A stretch of DNA of 64,000 bases from Streptomyces adelaidensis (lineage in GTDB: Bacteria > Actinomycetota > Actinomycetes > Streptomycetales > Streptomycetaceae): the NCBI RefSeq assembly GCF_016598475.1, contig NZ_JAEMUX010000026.1:1-64000 (forward strand), read 5' to 3'. The first letter of the stretch is position 1; the number at the start of each line of letters is the position of its first letter. Made by a program: the position numbers and the translations under genes. Below the pieces are notes generated by a model, which had not been told where the DNA came from, searched no databases, and was given only the letters and a program-made list of their open reading frames with translations. This document shows, piece by piece, positions 1 to 7,412 of this stretch.

Positions 1-193
1 AACTCTCAAGTAGATGTGTTCCAAGAAAAGCGTGGTGGACCACGCGTTCGGCGTCGTGGAGTCCCAGGCCCAGAGCGCGACCGGCCGTGAAGACGACGTG
101 GACCGCCAGGATGCAGGCGTCCTGGAGGACGTACCCGTCGACCTGTTCGCGGATGCCGGCGGGCAGCAGCTCCCACCACTCGGACGTGTTCAT
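1..193 (-). CDS. hypothetical protein, C-terminus outside window
   Basis: Reading leftwards from an ATG at 193, 64 codons stay open to the window edge. The product begins MNTSEWWELLPAGIREQVDG and continues as a compact helical, non-repetitive sequence. Codons are GC-ending as in neighbouring genes. I recognise no domain. It lies downstream of the secreted protease on the same strand, separated by a strong hairpin, so it is probably transcribed separately. The gene is incomplete, so its length and function cannot be judged. Confidence 0.5.
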   Translation of the reverse strand, partial: MNTSEWWELLPAGIREQVDGYVLQDACILAVHVVFTAGRALGLGLHDAERVVHHAFLGTHLLES

Positions 194-220
194 GCCGCTG
201 AAGGTACGGGCACGCGCGAC

Positions 221-250
221 GGCCCCCGGCGACCGAGGTCACCGGGGGCC
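221..250 (-). terminator. hairpin between protease and upstream-edge gene
   Basis: Arms GGCCCCCGG (221-229) and CCGGGGGCC (242-250) enclose a second GACC/GGTC pairing. It starts 36 bases past the protease stop, as expected for a Streptomyces terminator without a U-tract. Confidence 0.6.
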
Positions 251-285
251 GATCAGGCACGAACGCGGTCTACGGCACGCGCGGC

Positions 286-1551
286 CTACTTGAACTTGTT
301 GCTGGTGGCCAAGTAGACCCCCTTGGCGTTCTTGCCGAGGCGCGGGCCGGTGATGAAGGTGGAACGGTCGCTGAGCGAGTTGTTCGACACCAGGTACGTA
401 CGGCCCTTGTAGCTCATGAACCAGGGGCCGCCGGAGGCGCCGCCGTTCATGGTGCAGCCGACCATGTACTGGGCCGGGTACTTGCTCGGGTAGCTGTAGC
501 CGAGGACGAAGCGCTTGGTCGCGCCCTGGCAGTGGTACATCTTCGAGCCGTCGTACTGGGCCTCGGCCGGGTAGCCGCGGACCTTCATGTTCTTGACCTT
601 GTTGGCGGCGGGGGCGTTGAACCACACCGGTAGAGCCGAACCGGTGCGCTCCTCGAGGGACTTGGCGCCCTTCTCCGGCTTCACGTGCAGGACGGCGTAG
701 TCGTACGCGGCGGCCACGGTGCCCTGGCTGGCGGCGCCGCCCTTGATCCAGGTGCCGGAGGTGGTGGCCCAGTCGGCCCAGGCGATGCCGTACGGGGAGA
801 CGTTGCCGGCGCGGTAGTTCTTCGACGCCTGGCTGATGTTCAGCTTGCCGCCGTTGTTGAAGGACGGGACGAAGGCGATGTTGCGGTACCAGCCGCCGCC
901 CTTGCCCGCGTGCACGCAGTGCCCGGCGGTCCACACGAGGTTGGACTTGCCCGGGTGCGCCGGGTCCTTCACGACCGCCGCCGAGCAGACGCTCGACCCC
1001 TGGGGCGTGGTGAAGAAGAGCTTGCCGACCGAGGCGGCGTACTTGTGGTAGGTCGCCTTGACCTTGGTGGCCTTCTGCTTCTTGACCTTGCCGTCGGGCA
1101 GCCAGACCTGGGTGGTCCTACTGGAACCCGAGGAGGTGTTGCCCGCCTCGGCGATCGTCGGCAGCTCCGCCATGTTCTCCTTGGCCTCGGCTATGCGCTC
1201 CGGCGTCCAGAAGTCCTCGATGTACGGGTTGGCGAAGTCCTCCGCCTTGGAGGCCCAGTCGCTGCTGAAGTCCTGCCAGCCACCGTCCTTCCACTTCTGC
1301 AGCGCGTCGCCGGTGAGGTCGGTGGGGACGCCCTCGGGGAGCTTGAAGCCGCCGATGGTCGTGTCACCGCCGCTCTCGTTCTCGCCGGTGTCGATGCTGT
1401 CGCCCGCGCCCGCCTGGGCGGTCGTCGACGCCGAGGCCTTCGCCCCGCTCTCGTCGGTCTTGGAGCAACCAGTGGTCGTGACCAGCACGGCGGCGATCAC
1501 GGCGGCCGCGGCCGTGAGGCCGCGGCGACGTATGGATGGCATGGATGGCAT
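286..1551 (-). CDS. secreted trypsin-like serine protease (S1 family)
   Basis: Predicted extracellular serine endopeptidase of 421 residues. The three catalytic elements are visible: WTAGHCVH (His, about residue 209), YDYAVLHV (Asp, about 284) and GGASGGPWF (Ser, about 372). The N-terminus has Arg residues, a hydrophobic stretch and a Cys in VTTTGCSK, so it is probably a lipoprotein, although the -3 residue is not ideal for a lipobox. A low-complexity Ser/Ala/Asp linker and a propeptide-like region precede the catalytic domain. I chose the ATG at 1551 because GGGGAG lies nine bases upstream; longer in-frame starts lack such a site. It is monocistronic, with a hairpin downstream. The substrate is unknown. 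Confidence 0.85.
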   Translation of the reverse strand: MPSMPSIRRRGLTAAAAVIAAVLVTTTGCSKTDESGAKASASTTAQAGAGDSIDTGENESGGDTTIGGFKLPEGVPTDLTGDALQKWKDGGWQDFSSDWASKAEDFANPYIEDFWTPERIAEAKENMAELPTIAEAGNTSSGSSRTTQVWLPDGKVKKQKATKVKATYHKYAASVGKLFFTTPQGSSVCSAAVVKDPAHPGKSNLVWTAGHCVHAGKGGGWYRNIAFVPSFNNGGKLNISQASKNYRAGNVSPYGIAWADWATTSGTWIKGGAASQGTVAAAYDYAVLHVKPEKGAKSLEERTGSALPVWFNAPAANKVKNMKVRGYPAEAQYDGSKMYHCQGATKRFVLGYSYPSKYPAQYMVGCTMNGGASGGPWFMSYKGRTYLVSNNSLSDRSTFITGPRLGKNAKGVYLATSNKFK

Positions 1552-2042
1552 GGAGCGCGTCTCCCCGTGACTGAAACTTGTCATGCCCCGGCTTGGCCGG
1601 GGCGGAGACAACTATGCACGCGGGCAGGCGCGCGAATGATCGCCGGGCCGGTCCTTACGGCGACTTCACACACAACAACTACGTGGCGGAGATCGATCCG
1701 TGATGTGACACGACACGACGCCACGCCTCATGTCCCTGCGCGCCTCACGTCCCTGCGCGCCTCACGTCCCTGCGCGCCTCACGTCCCTGCGCGCCTCACG
1801 TCCCCTGCGCGCCTCACGTCCCCTGCGCGCCTCACGTCCCTGCGCGCCTCACGGGTCCTCGCAACTCACAGCCCATCCACATTGATTGATTCTTCATCAC
1901 TCCGACACCTCCCGACACTTGTGCACCACCCGCGAGTAAGGCGAACCTGACCTGCGCATGCCATCCCCGCTTCGGCACATCGGCATGCCCCCACCCGGCT
2001 CCCGGCCGTCACCCCCGCGCCGCGGTCCATCAGGAGGTCGCA
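1552..2042. other. intergenic region with seven-copy tandem repeat
   Basis: This gap separates the divergent protease and NPP1-like genes. Besides the repeat at 1732-1852 it should hold both promoters. A comparatively AT-rich stretch at 1862-1925 is the likeliest promoter zone for the rightward gene. No further gene is visible. Confidence 0.5.
1732..1852. repeat. tandem repeat, 7 x 17/18 bp
   Basis: Seven consecutive copies of GTCCCTGCGCGCCTCAC start at 1732, 1749, 1766, 1783, 1800, 1818 and 1836. Copies 5 and 6 carry one extra C. There are no spacers, so this is a minisatellite and not a CRISPR array. Confidence 0.95.
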
Positions 2043-2828
2043 GTGAAGACAAGCTCACGTTCACGCACTTCGCGTCGTCTGCGCAGATCCGCAGTCACCC
2101 TCGGCGCCACCGTCGCGCTGGTCGTCGGCATCGCCGGCAGCGCGTACGCGGCTCCGCCCGCCGCGCTCCCCGCCAACGCGGAGACCCTGGAGACGACCTG
2201 GCAGCCGGCGTACGACTACGACACGGACGGCTGTTACTCCACCCCGGCCATCGGCCCCACCGGCACGGTCAACGGCGGCCTCAACCCGACCGGTTCGCTC
2301 AGCGGCGACTGCCACGACCAGTCGGACCTCGACAACACCAACGGCTACTCGCGCTACAAGTGCAACAACGGCTGGTGCGCGATCATGTACGACCTCTACT
2401 TCGAGAAGGACCAGGCGCTCGCCAACAGCAGCATCGGCGGCCACCGGCACGACTGGGAGCACGTCGTCGTCTGGGTCCAGAACGGCACCGCCCAGTACGT
2501 CTCGACCTCCAACCACGGCGACTTCACCGTGCACGCCGCGTCCTCGGTCCTCTGGACCGGCACGCACCCGAAGATCGTCTACCACAAGGACGGCGTCAGC
2601 ACCCACTGCTTCCGCGTCGCGGGCTCGGGCGACGAGCCGCCGGAGAACGCCGAGCACACCTGGCAGTACCCGCCGCTCGTCGGCTGGAACGGCTACCCGT
2701 CCGGCATCCGCGACATCCTGGTCTCGTACAACTTCGGCAGCGCCAACTTCGGCCTGAAGGACGGCAGTTTCGCCTCCAACCTGGCACTGGCCAAGCCGTC
2801 GGGGATCTCCTTCGACCCGAACGCCTGA
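2043..2828 (+). CDS. NPP1/Nep1-like secreted protein
   Basis: Secreted protein of 261 residues from the necrosis- and ethylene-inducing peptide 1-like (NLP, NPP1) family. It carries the family heptapeptide region as GHRHDWEH at about residue 134, which in the family contains the metal-binding Asp, His and Glu. A Sec or Tat signal with SRRLRR and an AYA-APP cleavage site precedes the mature chain, and several Cys residues could form disulfides. The GTG start follows AGGAGG at 2032-2037 with good spacing. In oomycetes and fungi such proteins bind plant sphingolipids and lyse membranes; many bacterial homologues have no shown toxicity. Family assignment is firm, activity is not. Confidence 0.9.
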   Translation: MKTSSRSRTSRRLRRSAVTLGATVALVVGIAGSAYAAPPAALPANAETLETTWQPAYDYDTDGCYSTPAIGPTGTVNGGLNPTGSLSGDCHDQSDLDNTNGYSRYKCNNGWCAIMYDLYFEKDQALANSSIGGHRHDWEHVVVWVQNGTAQYVSTSNHGDFTVHAASSVLWTGTHPKIVYHKDGVSTHCFRVAGSGDEPPENAEHTWQYPPLVGWNGYPSGIRDILVSYNFGSANFGLKDGSFASNLALAKPSGISFDPNA

Positions 2829-2850
2829 GGGTCGCGACGCGATTGAGGCC

Positions 2851-2879
2851 ACCCCGGGGACGGTTCACCGCCCCGGGGT
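2851..2879. terminator. convergent hairpin
   Basis: ACCCCGGGG (2851-2859) pairs with CCCCGGGGT (2871-2879) between two convergent genes and may terminate both. Confidence 0.6.
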
Positions 2880-2883
2880 CGGC

Positions 2884-3531
2884 TCACGGCTGTCGTGGGG
2901 TCCGGCCCCCGTTCGTACGGCCGCCCTCCCGGCTCGCGCCCGACCGGCTCGCGCCCGACCGGCTCGCGCCCGACCGGCTCGCGCCCGACCGGCTCGCGCC
3001 CTCCGGCCAGACGACGTCCACCGGGAGGCCCGCCCGGCGGGCGTCGGCCACGGCTGTGGCGGTGCCGCCCCGTGCGGTGGAGGGCTGGCCGTCCCACACC
3101 GCGATCAGGCGGTCCGCGCGGCCCAGCAGTACGCGGTTCGCGTCCTCGTACGCCCGCCCGCCCGCGCTCGCGTGATCGAGGACGACCACCTCGTCCGCCG
3201 CCTCGACCAGCCGGTCGAACGTTTCGGCATGCTCGGCGCTCACCTGGCGCTCCCGGTAGTCCCGCGACGGAATCACCGCGACCAGCCGCCCACCGAGCGC
3301 GAGCACCGCCTCGGCGAAGAGCGAGTCCGCGCCGGCGGCGAGGCAGGAGATCCCGGTGATCCCGGTGATCCCGGTGATCCCGGTGATCCCAACTGTCCCG
3401 TCTCGTCCGTACGACTCGAGGGCCTCCCGCAGGGCCCGCCGTACGAGGGGGACGCTCGCCTCGGTCAGGTCCACGTGCCCGGTCACAGCGATGGCGATCG
3501 CGATCAAGCCGGTCTCACCCGCCCCACCCAC
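2884..3531 (-). CDS. SLOG/DprA-like nucleotide-binding protein with in-frame repeats
   Basis: Protein of 215 residues resembling small SLOG-superfamily (LOG/DprA-like Rossmann) proteins. Features are an N-terminal VTGHVDL strand, GISCLAAGADSLFAEAVLALG, which reads like the nucleotide-binding loop and helix, and a later ADRLIAVWDG strand. Two in-frame expansions are odd: a Gly-Ile-Thr run in the first third, encoded by 9-bp repeats at 3349-3390, and a Gly-Ala-Ser-Arg-Ser run in the tail, encoded by 15-bp repeats at 2931-3003. The GTG at 3531 has no clear Shine-Dalgarno sequence, so the start is uncertain. The ligand is unknown. SLOG proteins elsewhere hydrolyse nucleotide derivatives or sense nucleotide signals. 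Confidence 0.6.
   Translation of the reverse strand: MGGAGETGLIAIAIAVTGHVDLTEASVPLVRRALREALESYGRDGTVGITGITGITGITGISCLAAGADSLFAEAVLALGGRLVAVIPSRDYRERQVSAEHAETFDRLVEAADEVVVLDHASAGGRAYEDANRVLLGRADRLIAVWDGQPSTARGGTATAVADARRAGLPVDVVWPEGASRSGASRSGASRSGASRSGASREGGRTNGGRTPRQP
2931..3003. repeat. 15-bp in-frame tandem repeat
   Basis: Four full copies and one partial copy of GGCTCGCGCCCGACC encode the Gly-Ala-Ser-Arg-Ser tail of the leftward SLOG-like protein. Confidence 0.95.
3349..3390. repeat. 9-bp in-frame tandem repeat
   Basis: Four perfect GATCCCGGT units plus a partial one encode the Gly-Ile-Thr run of the SLOG-like protein. The 9-bp period keeps the reading frame whatever the copy number. Confidence 0.95.
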
Positions 3532-3596
3532 TCGGCTCGAAGAGGTTCGCGGATCTTATGCCGCCGCCTCCGCGACTACAACGCCGGCGCGAGGCC

Positions 3597-4319
3597 TCAG
3601 CGCAGCGCGCTGCGGCCGGCGCGGCCGACCCGGGTGTCGATCGCTGTGCGCCATCGCCGTACGGCGTCGGCGTCGACCGGGGTGGTCCAGCCGTCGGGGC
3701 GGGCGGCGCCGCCGATGTGGAAGGCGTCGACGCCGGCGGCGCGGAGGGTGGGTACGTGGTCGAGGCGGAGGCCGCCGCCGACCATGAGGCGCTGGGTGTA
3801 GCCCGGCTCGCCCCGGCGCGCGGCCTCGGCGAACAGGGCGGACATCCCGTCGTCGACGCCGTCCGCCGAGCCGGCCGTGAGGTAGGTGTCCAGGCCCGGC
3901 AGGTCGGCGAGCTGCTTGCGCAGGGCGTCGCGGTCGGCGGCGCGGTCGACGGCCCGGTGGAACGTCCACCGGCAGCCGTCCAGCTCCGCGATCACTCTCT
4001 CCAGGGCGCCCAGGTCGGGCGAGCCGCCCTCGTCCAGGAATCCGAGCACGAACTCCTCCGCCCCGGCCGCCCGCATGTCGCACGCCGCCCGTACGAGCGA
4101 GTCGGCGTCCCCCACGGCGAAGCCGTCGGCCAGCCGCAGCATGACCCGTGCGGGGATGTCCACGGCGCCGTGCACCTCGACGAACGTCCCCACCGACGGG
4201 GTCAGCCCGTCCGCCGCCATGTCGGCGACCAGCTCCAGCCGGTCCGCTCCTCCGGCCTGGGCGGCGACGGCGTCCTCGACACCGAGGGCGATCACCTCCA
4301 GGAGCACGCGCGTGGCCAT
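3597..4319 (-). CDS. cutC: CutC family protein
   Basis: TIM-barrel CutC family protein of 240 residues. Recognisable parts are LLEVIALGVEDAVAAQAGGA at the N-terminus, the RLELVADMAADGLTPSVGT strand-loop, FHRAVDRAADR in the middle and LMVGGGL/FHIGGAARP near the C-terminus. CutC was named for copper homeostasis in E. coli, but that link has been disputed and the biochemical role is unsettled. The ATG at 4319 follows an AAAGGGG sequence and gives the normal family length; upstream codons to 4400 are open but lack family similarity. A dre-like sequence at 4357-4372 suggests amino-sugar control by DasR (inference). Confidence 0.85.
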   Translation of the reverse strand: MATRVLLEVIALGVEDAVAAQAGGADRLELVADMAADGLTPSVGTFVEVHGAVDIPARVMLRLADGFAVGDADSLVRAACDMRAAGAEEFVLGFLDEGGSPDLGALERVIAELDGCRWTFHRAVDRAADRDALRKQLADLPGLDTYLTAGSADGVDDGMSALFAEAARRGEPGYTQRLMVGGGLRLDHVPTLRAAGVDAFHIGGAARPDGWTTPVDADAVRRWRTAIDTRVGRAGRSALR

Positions 4320-4356
4320 GGGGCCCCTTTTCTCTGGTGTCTGCCGCCGTACGCCA

Positions 4357-4372
4357 ACAGGTCTAAACCAAT
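4357..4372 (-). promoter_or_regulatory. dre-like site upstream of cutC
   Basis: On the minus strand, ATTGGTTTAGACCTGT matches the DasR element AGTGGTCTAGACCACT at 12 of 16 positions. It lies 38 bases before the cutC start, a typical operator position. Confidence 0.4.
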
Positions 4373-4531
4373 TTACAACAACCCCGTCCGTCTGACCCAT
4401 GCCTCACGATTCGCATCCACGCGACCACTCTCCGCACCTACCCTCAAATCGGCGCGGTCCAACAAGCCCGGCTGTACGAGCGCCAGTTGCCCGATGCGGC
4501 TGGGGGCGGCGCTCCCGCTCCCGCCGGCCCC

Positions 4532-5203
4532 TCAGCCGTAGAGGCTGAGCTCGGTCTCCGTCGCCCCCGCCAGCTCGTACTTCGTTCCGGCGAGCGGGCG
4601 GGCCGCGTAGAGGCGTACGAGGGTCGTGGCGTCGCCCAGGTATCGGGCGGGTGGGCGTTCGCCCGTGGGGGCGCCGAGGAGCAGGGGCTCGTCGGTGTCG
4701 TCGAGGTCGGCGTGGACGGCGACGTGTCGGCGAGTGCGCGTCAGGTGGGCCAGCAGCTCCAGGGCGAGGCCGAGCCGGGCACCGCCGTAGGCGTCACTCT
4801 CGCCCCAGGCTTCCCGTACGTCTCCGGCGTGGACCCATTCCCCGAGGGCGAGGCCGTCCAGCGAGCCGCCCGCCTCGGCGATCACCGGTCCGGCCTCGGT
4901 CATCCCGCGCTCCAGCTCGTCGATGACCTTCCCGAGGGACCACGCGTCCCGTTCGGCGATGTCCCGGTCGTTCGACTCCGGGCTGAACACCCCCTCCTCG
5001 AACCGGCCCTCCACGGCCCGTGACAACGCGGCCCCGCAGTGCGCGAGCACATGCCGCACGGTCCAGCCGGGGCAACAGGTCCTGATCCCGAAGTCCGCCT
5101 CCGGCCGCTCCCGCAGCAGCGGCACCAGTTCGTCACGCTCGGCGGCCAACAGCCGGCCGGGCAGCTCGGGGTCCCGTACATCGTGCGTATCGGCAACTGT
5201 CAT
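4532..5203 (-). CDS. maleylpyruvate isomerase/DinB-superfamily protein
   Basis: Protein of 223 residues of the mycothiol-dependent maleylpyruvate isomerase N-terminal type (DinB four-helix fold). The hallmark CPGWTVRHVLAHCG segment near residue 46 contains the first metal-ligand His. A second motif, GEWVHAGDVREAWG, supplies the later His of the metal site. Such enzymes typically use mycothiol as thiol cofactor in isomerisation or transfer reactions; the substrate cannot be read from sequence. The ATG at 5203 and the GTG at 5212 are both possible and neither has a good ribosome site, so leaderless translation is plausible. Divergent from the HD gene. Confidence 0.75.
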   Translation of the reverse strand: MTVADTHDVRDPELPGRLLAAERDELVPLLRERPEADFGIRTCCPGWTVRHVLAHCGAALSRAVEGRFEEGVFSPESNDRDIAERDAWSLGKVIDELERGMTEAGPVIAEAGGSLDGLALGEWVHAGDVREAWGESDAYGGARLGLALELLAHLTRTRRHVAVHADLDDTDEPLLLGAPTGERPPARYLGDATTLVRLYAARPLAGTKYELAGATETELSLYG

Positions 5204-5258
5204 GAGGTCCACGCTAGGAGGAGAGGCCCTTTCCTGTCAGCCACGACACAATGACCCC

Positions 5259-5981
5259 ATGGCCGACGCCCACGACGCCCACGACCTCCACGACCTCCAC
5301 GACGCCCTGCGCGACCGCTGGCTGCCCGCCCTGCTCTCCGCCCGCGAGGGCGCCCCCGGCCCCGCGCCGGCCCCGTACGCCGAGAACCTGATCGCGCGCT
5401 GGTCGGAGCCGCAGCGGAAGTACCACACGCTCGACCACCTGACCGCCGTCCTGGACCGTGTCGACGTGCTGGCGGAGTACGCCGCCGACCCGGACCTCGT
5501 ACGGCTCGCCGCCTGGTTCCATGACGCCGTGTACCACCCGGAGCGGTCGGAGAACGAGGAGCGGTCGGCGCGGCTGGCCGAGCGGGCGCTGGTCGAGGCC
5601 GGGCTGGGGCAGGAGAAGGTGGCGGAGGTCGCCCGCCTGGTCCGGCTGACCGTGACGCATGACCCGGCCGGTGGCGATCCGAACGGGCAGGTGCTGTGCG
5701 ACGCGGATCTGGCCGTTCTGGCGTCACCGCCCGACGCGTACGCCGCCTATGCCGCCGCCGTGCGTACGGAGTACGGATTCGTGCCGGACGACGCCTTCCG
5801 GGCGGGCCGGGCGGCGGTACTGCGGCAGCTGCTGGAGCTGCCGCGGCTGTTCAGGACGCCGTACGGGGAGCGGGAGTGGGAGCGTCGGGCGAGGGAGAAC
5901 CTCCGGGCGGAGCTGACGGAGCTGGCCGGCCTGGCCGACCCGACCAGCCCGACCAGCCCGACGGACCTGGCGGCGCGGTGA
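5259..5981 (+). CDS. HD-domain metal-dependent hydrolase family protein
   Basis: Protein of 240 residues like the small predicted metal-dependent HD-superfamily proteins. HTLDHL early, WFHDAVY (the HD pair) near residue 90, HPERSENEERSA, and a later LCDADLAVL Asp make up the expected metal ligands. Homologues are stand-alone cytosolic proteins without a proven substrate; nucleotide phosphohydrolysis is the family expectation. The ATG at 5259 is followed by an unusual His-Asp-rich run built from short repeats. The C-terminus carries a Thr-Ser-Pro repeat. No strong ribosome site is seen. Confidence 0.75.
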   Translation: MADAHDAHDLHDLHDALRDRWLPALLSAREGAPGPAPAPYAENLIARWSEPQRKYHTLDHLTAVLDRVDVLAEYAADPDLVRLAAWFHDAVYHPERSENEERSARLAERALVEAGLGQEKVAEVARLVRLTVTHDPAGGDPNGQVLCDADLAVLASPPDAYAAYAAAVRTEYGFVPDDAFRAGRAAVLRQLLELPRLFRTPYGEREWERRARENLRAELTELAGLADPTSPTSPTDLAAR

Positions 5982-6036
5982 AGCGGCGTGGCCCGGCCGA
6001 CGCGCGGGAATGCGGTCCTCAGACCGTCGGTTGCCC

Positions 6037-7392
6037 ATGAACATGCCCTCACCCGCCCCCGCCGCCGCCGCCGCCCAGGAGCATGCCCGCTTCCGGATAC
6101 CTCTCTCCGTCTACGTCCTCGGCCTCGCCGTCTTCGCGCTCGGGACGAGTGAGTTCATGCTCTCGGGGCTGCTGCCGCCCATCGCGGAGGACATGGACGT
6201 GTCGATTCCGCGGGCGGGGCTGCTGATCTCGGCGTTCGCCATCGGAATGGTCGTCGGGGCGCCGCTGCTGGCTGTCGCGACGCTGCGGCTGCCGCGCCGG
6301 ACGACCCTCGTCACGCTGATCACGGTCTTCGGGTTCGGGCAGATCGCGGGGGCGCTCGCGCCGAGCTACGGCGTGCTCTTCGCGTCGCGGATCGTGAGCG
6401 CGCTGGCGTGCGCCGGGTTCTGGGCGGTCGGGGCGGCCGTGGCCGTCGCGATGGTGCCGGTGAACGCGCGGGCCAGGGCGCTGGCCATCATGATCGGCGG
6501 GCTGTCGATCGCCAATGTGCTGGGCGTGCCGGCGGGGGCGTTCCTCGGCGAGCACTTCGGGTGGCGGTCGGCGTTCTGGGCCGTGGCGGGCGCCTCGGCG
6601 GTCGCGCTGGCCGGGGTCGTCGCGCTGGTGCCCGCGATCCCGCTGCCCGAGCGGCGGCCCCGGCTCGGCGACGAGGCGCGGATCTACCGCGAGCCGCAGG
6701 TCTGGCTCACCATCACCGTCGTGGCACTGTCGGCCGGCGGGGTGTTCTGCGCGTTCAGTTATCTCGCGCCGCTGCTCACGGACGTGGCCGGGCTGGACGA
6801 CGGCTGGGTGCCGCCCGTGCTCGCCCTGTTCGGGGTGGGGGCGCTGATCGGCACCGCGGTCGGCGGGCGGATCGCGGACGCGCACCTCTTCGGGGTGCTG
6901 CTCAGCGGGCTCGCCGCCTCGACCGTGCTGCTCGTGGCGCTCGCGCTCCTCGCCGAGTACGCCGTCGCCGCCGTGCTCCTCTCCTTCCTCCTCGGGGTGT
7001 CCTGCTTCTACACCGCCCCGGCCCTCAACGCCCGTCTGTTCAACGTCGCCGGCGCCGCCCCCACCCTCGCCGGCGCCACCACCACGGCCGCGTTCAACCT
7101 CGGCAACAGCGGCGGCCCCTGGATCGGCGGGACGGTCATCGACGCGGGCTTCGGCTTCACCTCCACGGCCTGGGCGGGCGGCGCCATCACCGCCGCCGCC
7201 ATCGGCACCACCGCCGTATCGCTGCGCCTGCACCGGCGCACACGGGAAAACGGCGGTTCCCGGGTCGTCACCGGTGCCACCGCCGAGACCGGCACGACCG
7301 TCGAGAGCGGCCCCACCGTCGAGACCGGCGCCGCCGTCGATACGGCCGCCGACCCCTCCCCGGCCGTAAATCCAGTACGTAGGGACCTCTGA
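6037..7392 (+). CDS. MFS transporter, DHA1-type drug exporter
   Basis: Major facilitator superfamily antiporter of about 451 residues with twelve predicted membrane helices. It resembles the Cmx/CmlR branch of chloramphenicol exporters: LGTSEFMLSGLLPPIAEDM in helix 1, a short basic loop LRLPRRTT after helix 2, and IANVLGVPAGAFLG as the antiporter motif C in helix 5. The C-terminal tail is a Thr/Glu/Val/Gly-rich repeat outside the membrane. I use the ATG at 6037; an earlier in-frame ATG at 6010 cannot be excluded. No regulator is adjacent, so the exported compound is unknown. Confidence 0.85.
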   Translation: MNMPSPAPAAAAAQEHARFRIPLSVYVLGLAVFALGTSEFMLSGLLPPIAEDMDVSIPRAGLLISAFAIGMVVGAPLLAVATLRLPRRTTLVTLITVFGFGQIAGALAPSYGVLFASRIVSALACAGFWAVGAAVAVAMVPVNARARALAIMIGGLSIANVLGVPAGAFLGEHFGWRSAFWAVAGASAVALAGVVALVPAIPLPERRPRLGDEARIYREPQVWLTITVVALSAGGVFCAFSYLAPLLTDVAGLDDGWVPPVLALFGVGALIGTAVGGRIADAHLFGVLLSGLAASTVLLVALALLAEYAVAAVLLSFLLGVSCFYTAPALNARLFNVAGAAPTLAGATTTAAFNLGNSGGPWIGGTVIDAGFGFTSTAWAGGAITAAAIGTTAVSLRLHRRTRENGGSRVVTGATAETGTTVESGPTVETGAAVDTAADPSPAVNPVRRDL

Positions 7393-7412
7393 CGCCACCT
7401 ATCCTCGCCGCC

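Noticed and set aside
1732..1852. Possible CRISPR array
   Set aside because: The copies are directly adjacent with no spacers and no cas genes are in the window, so it is a minisatellite.
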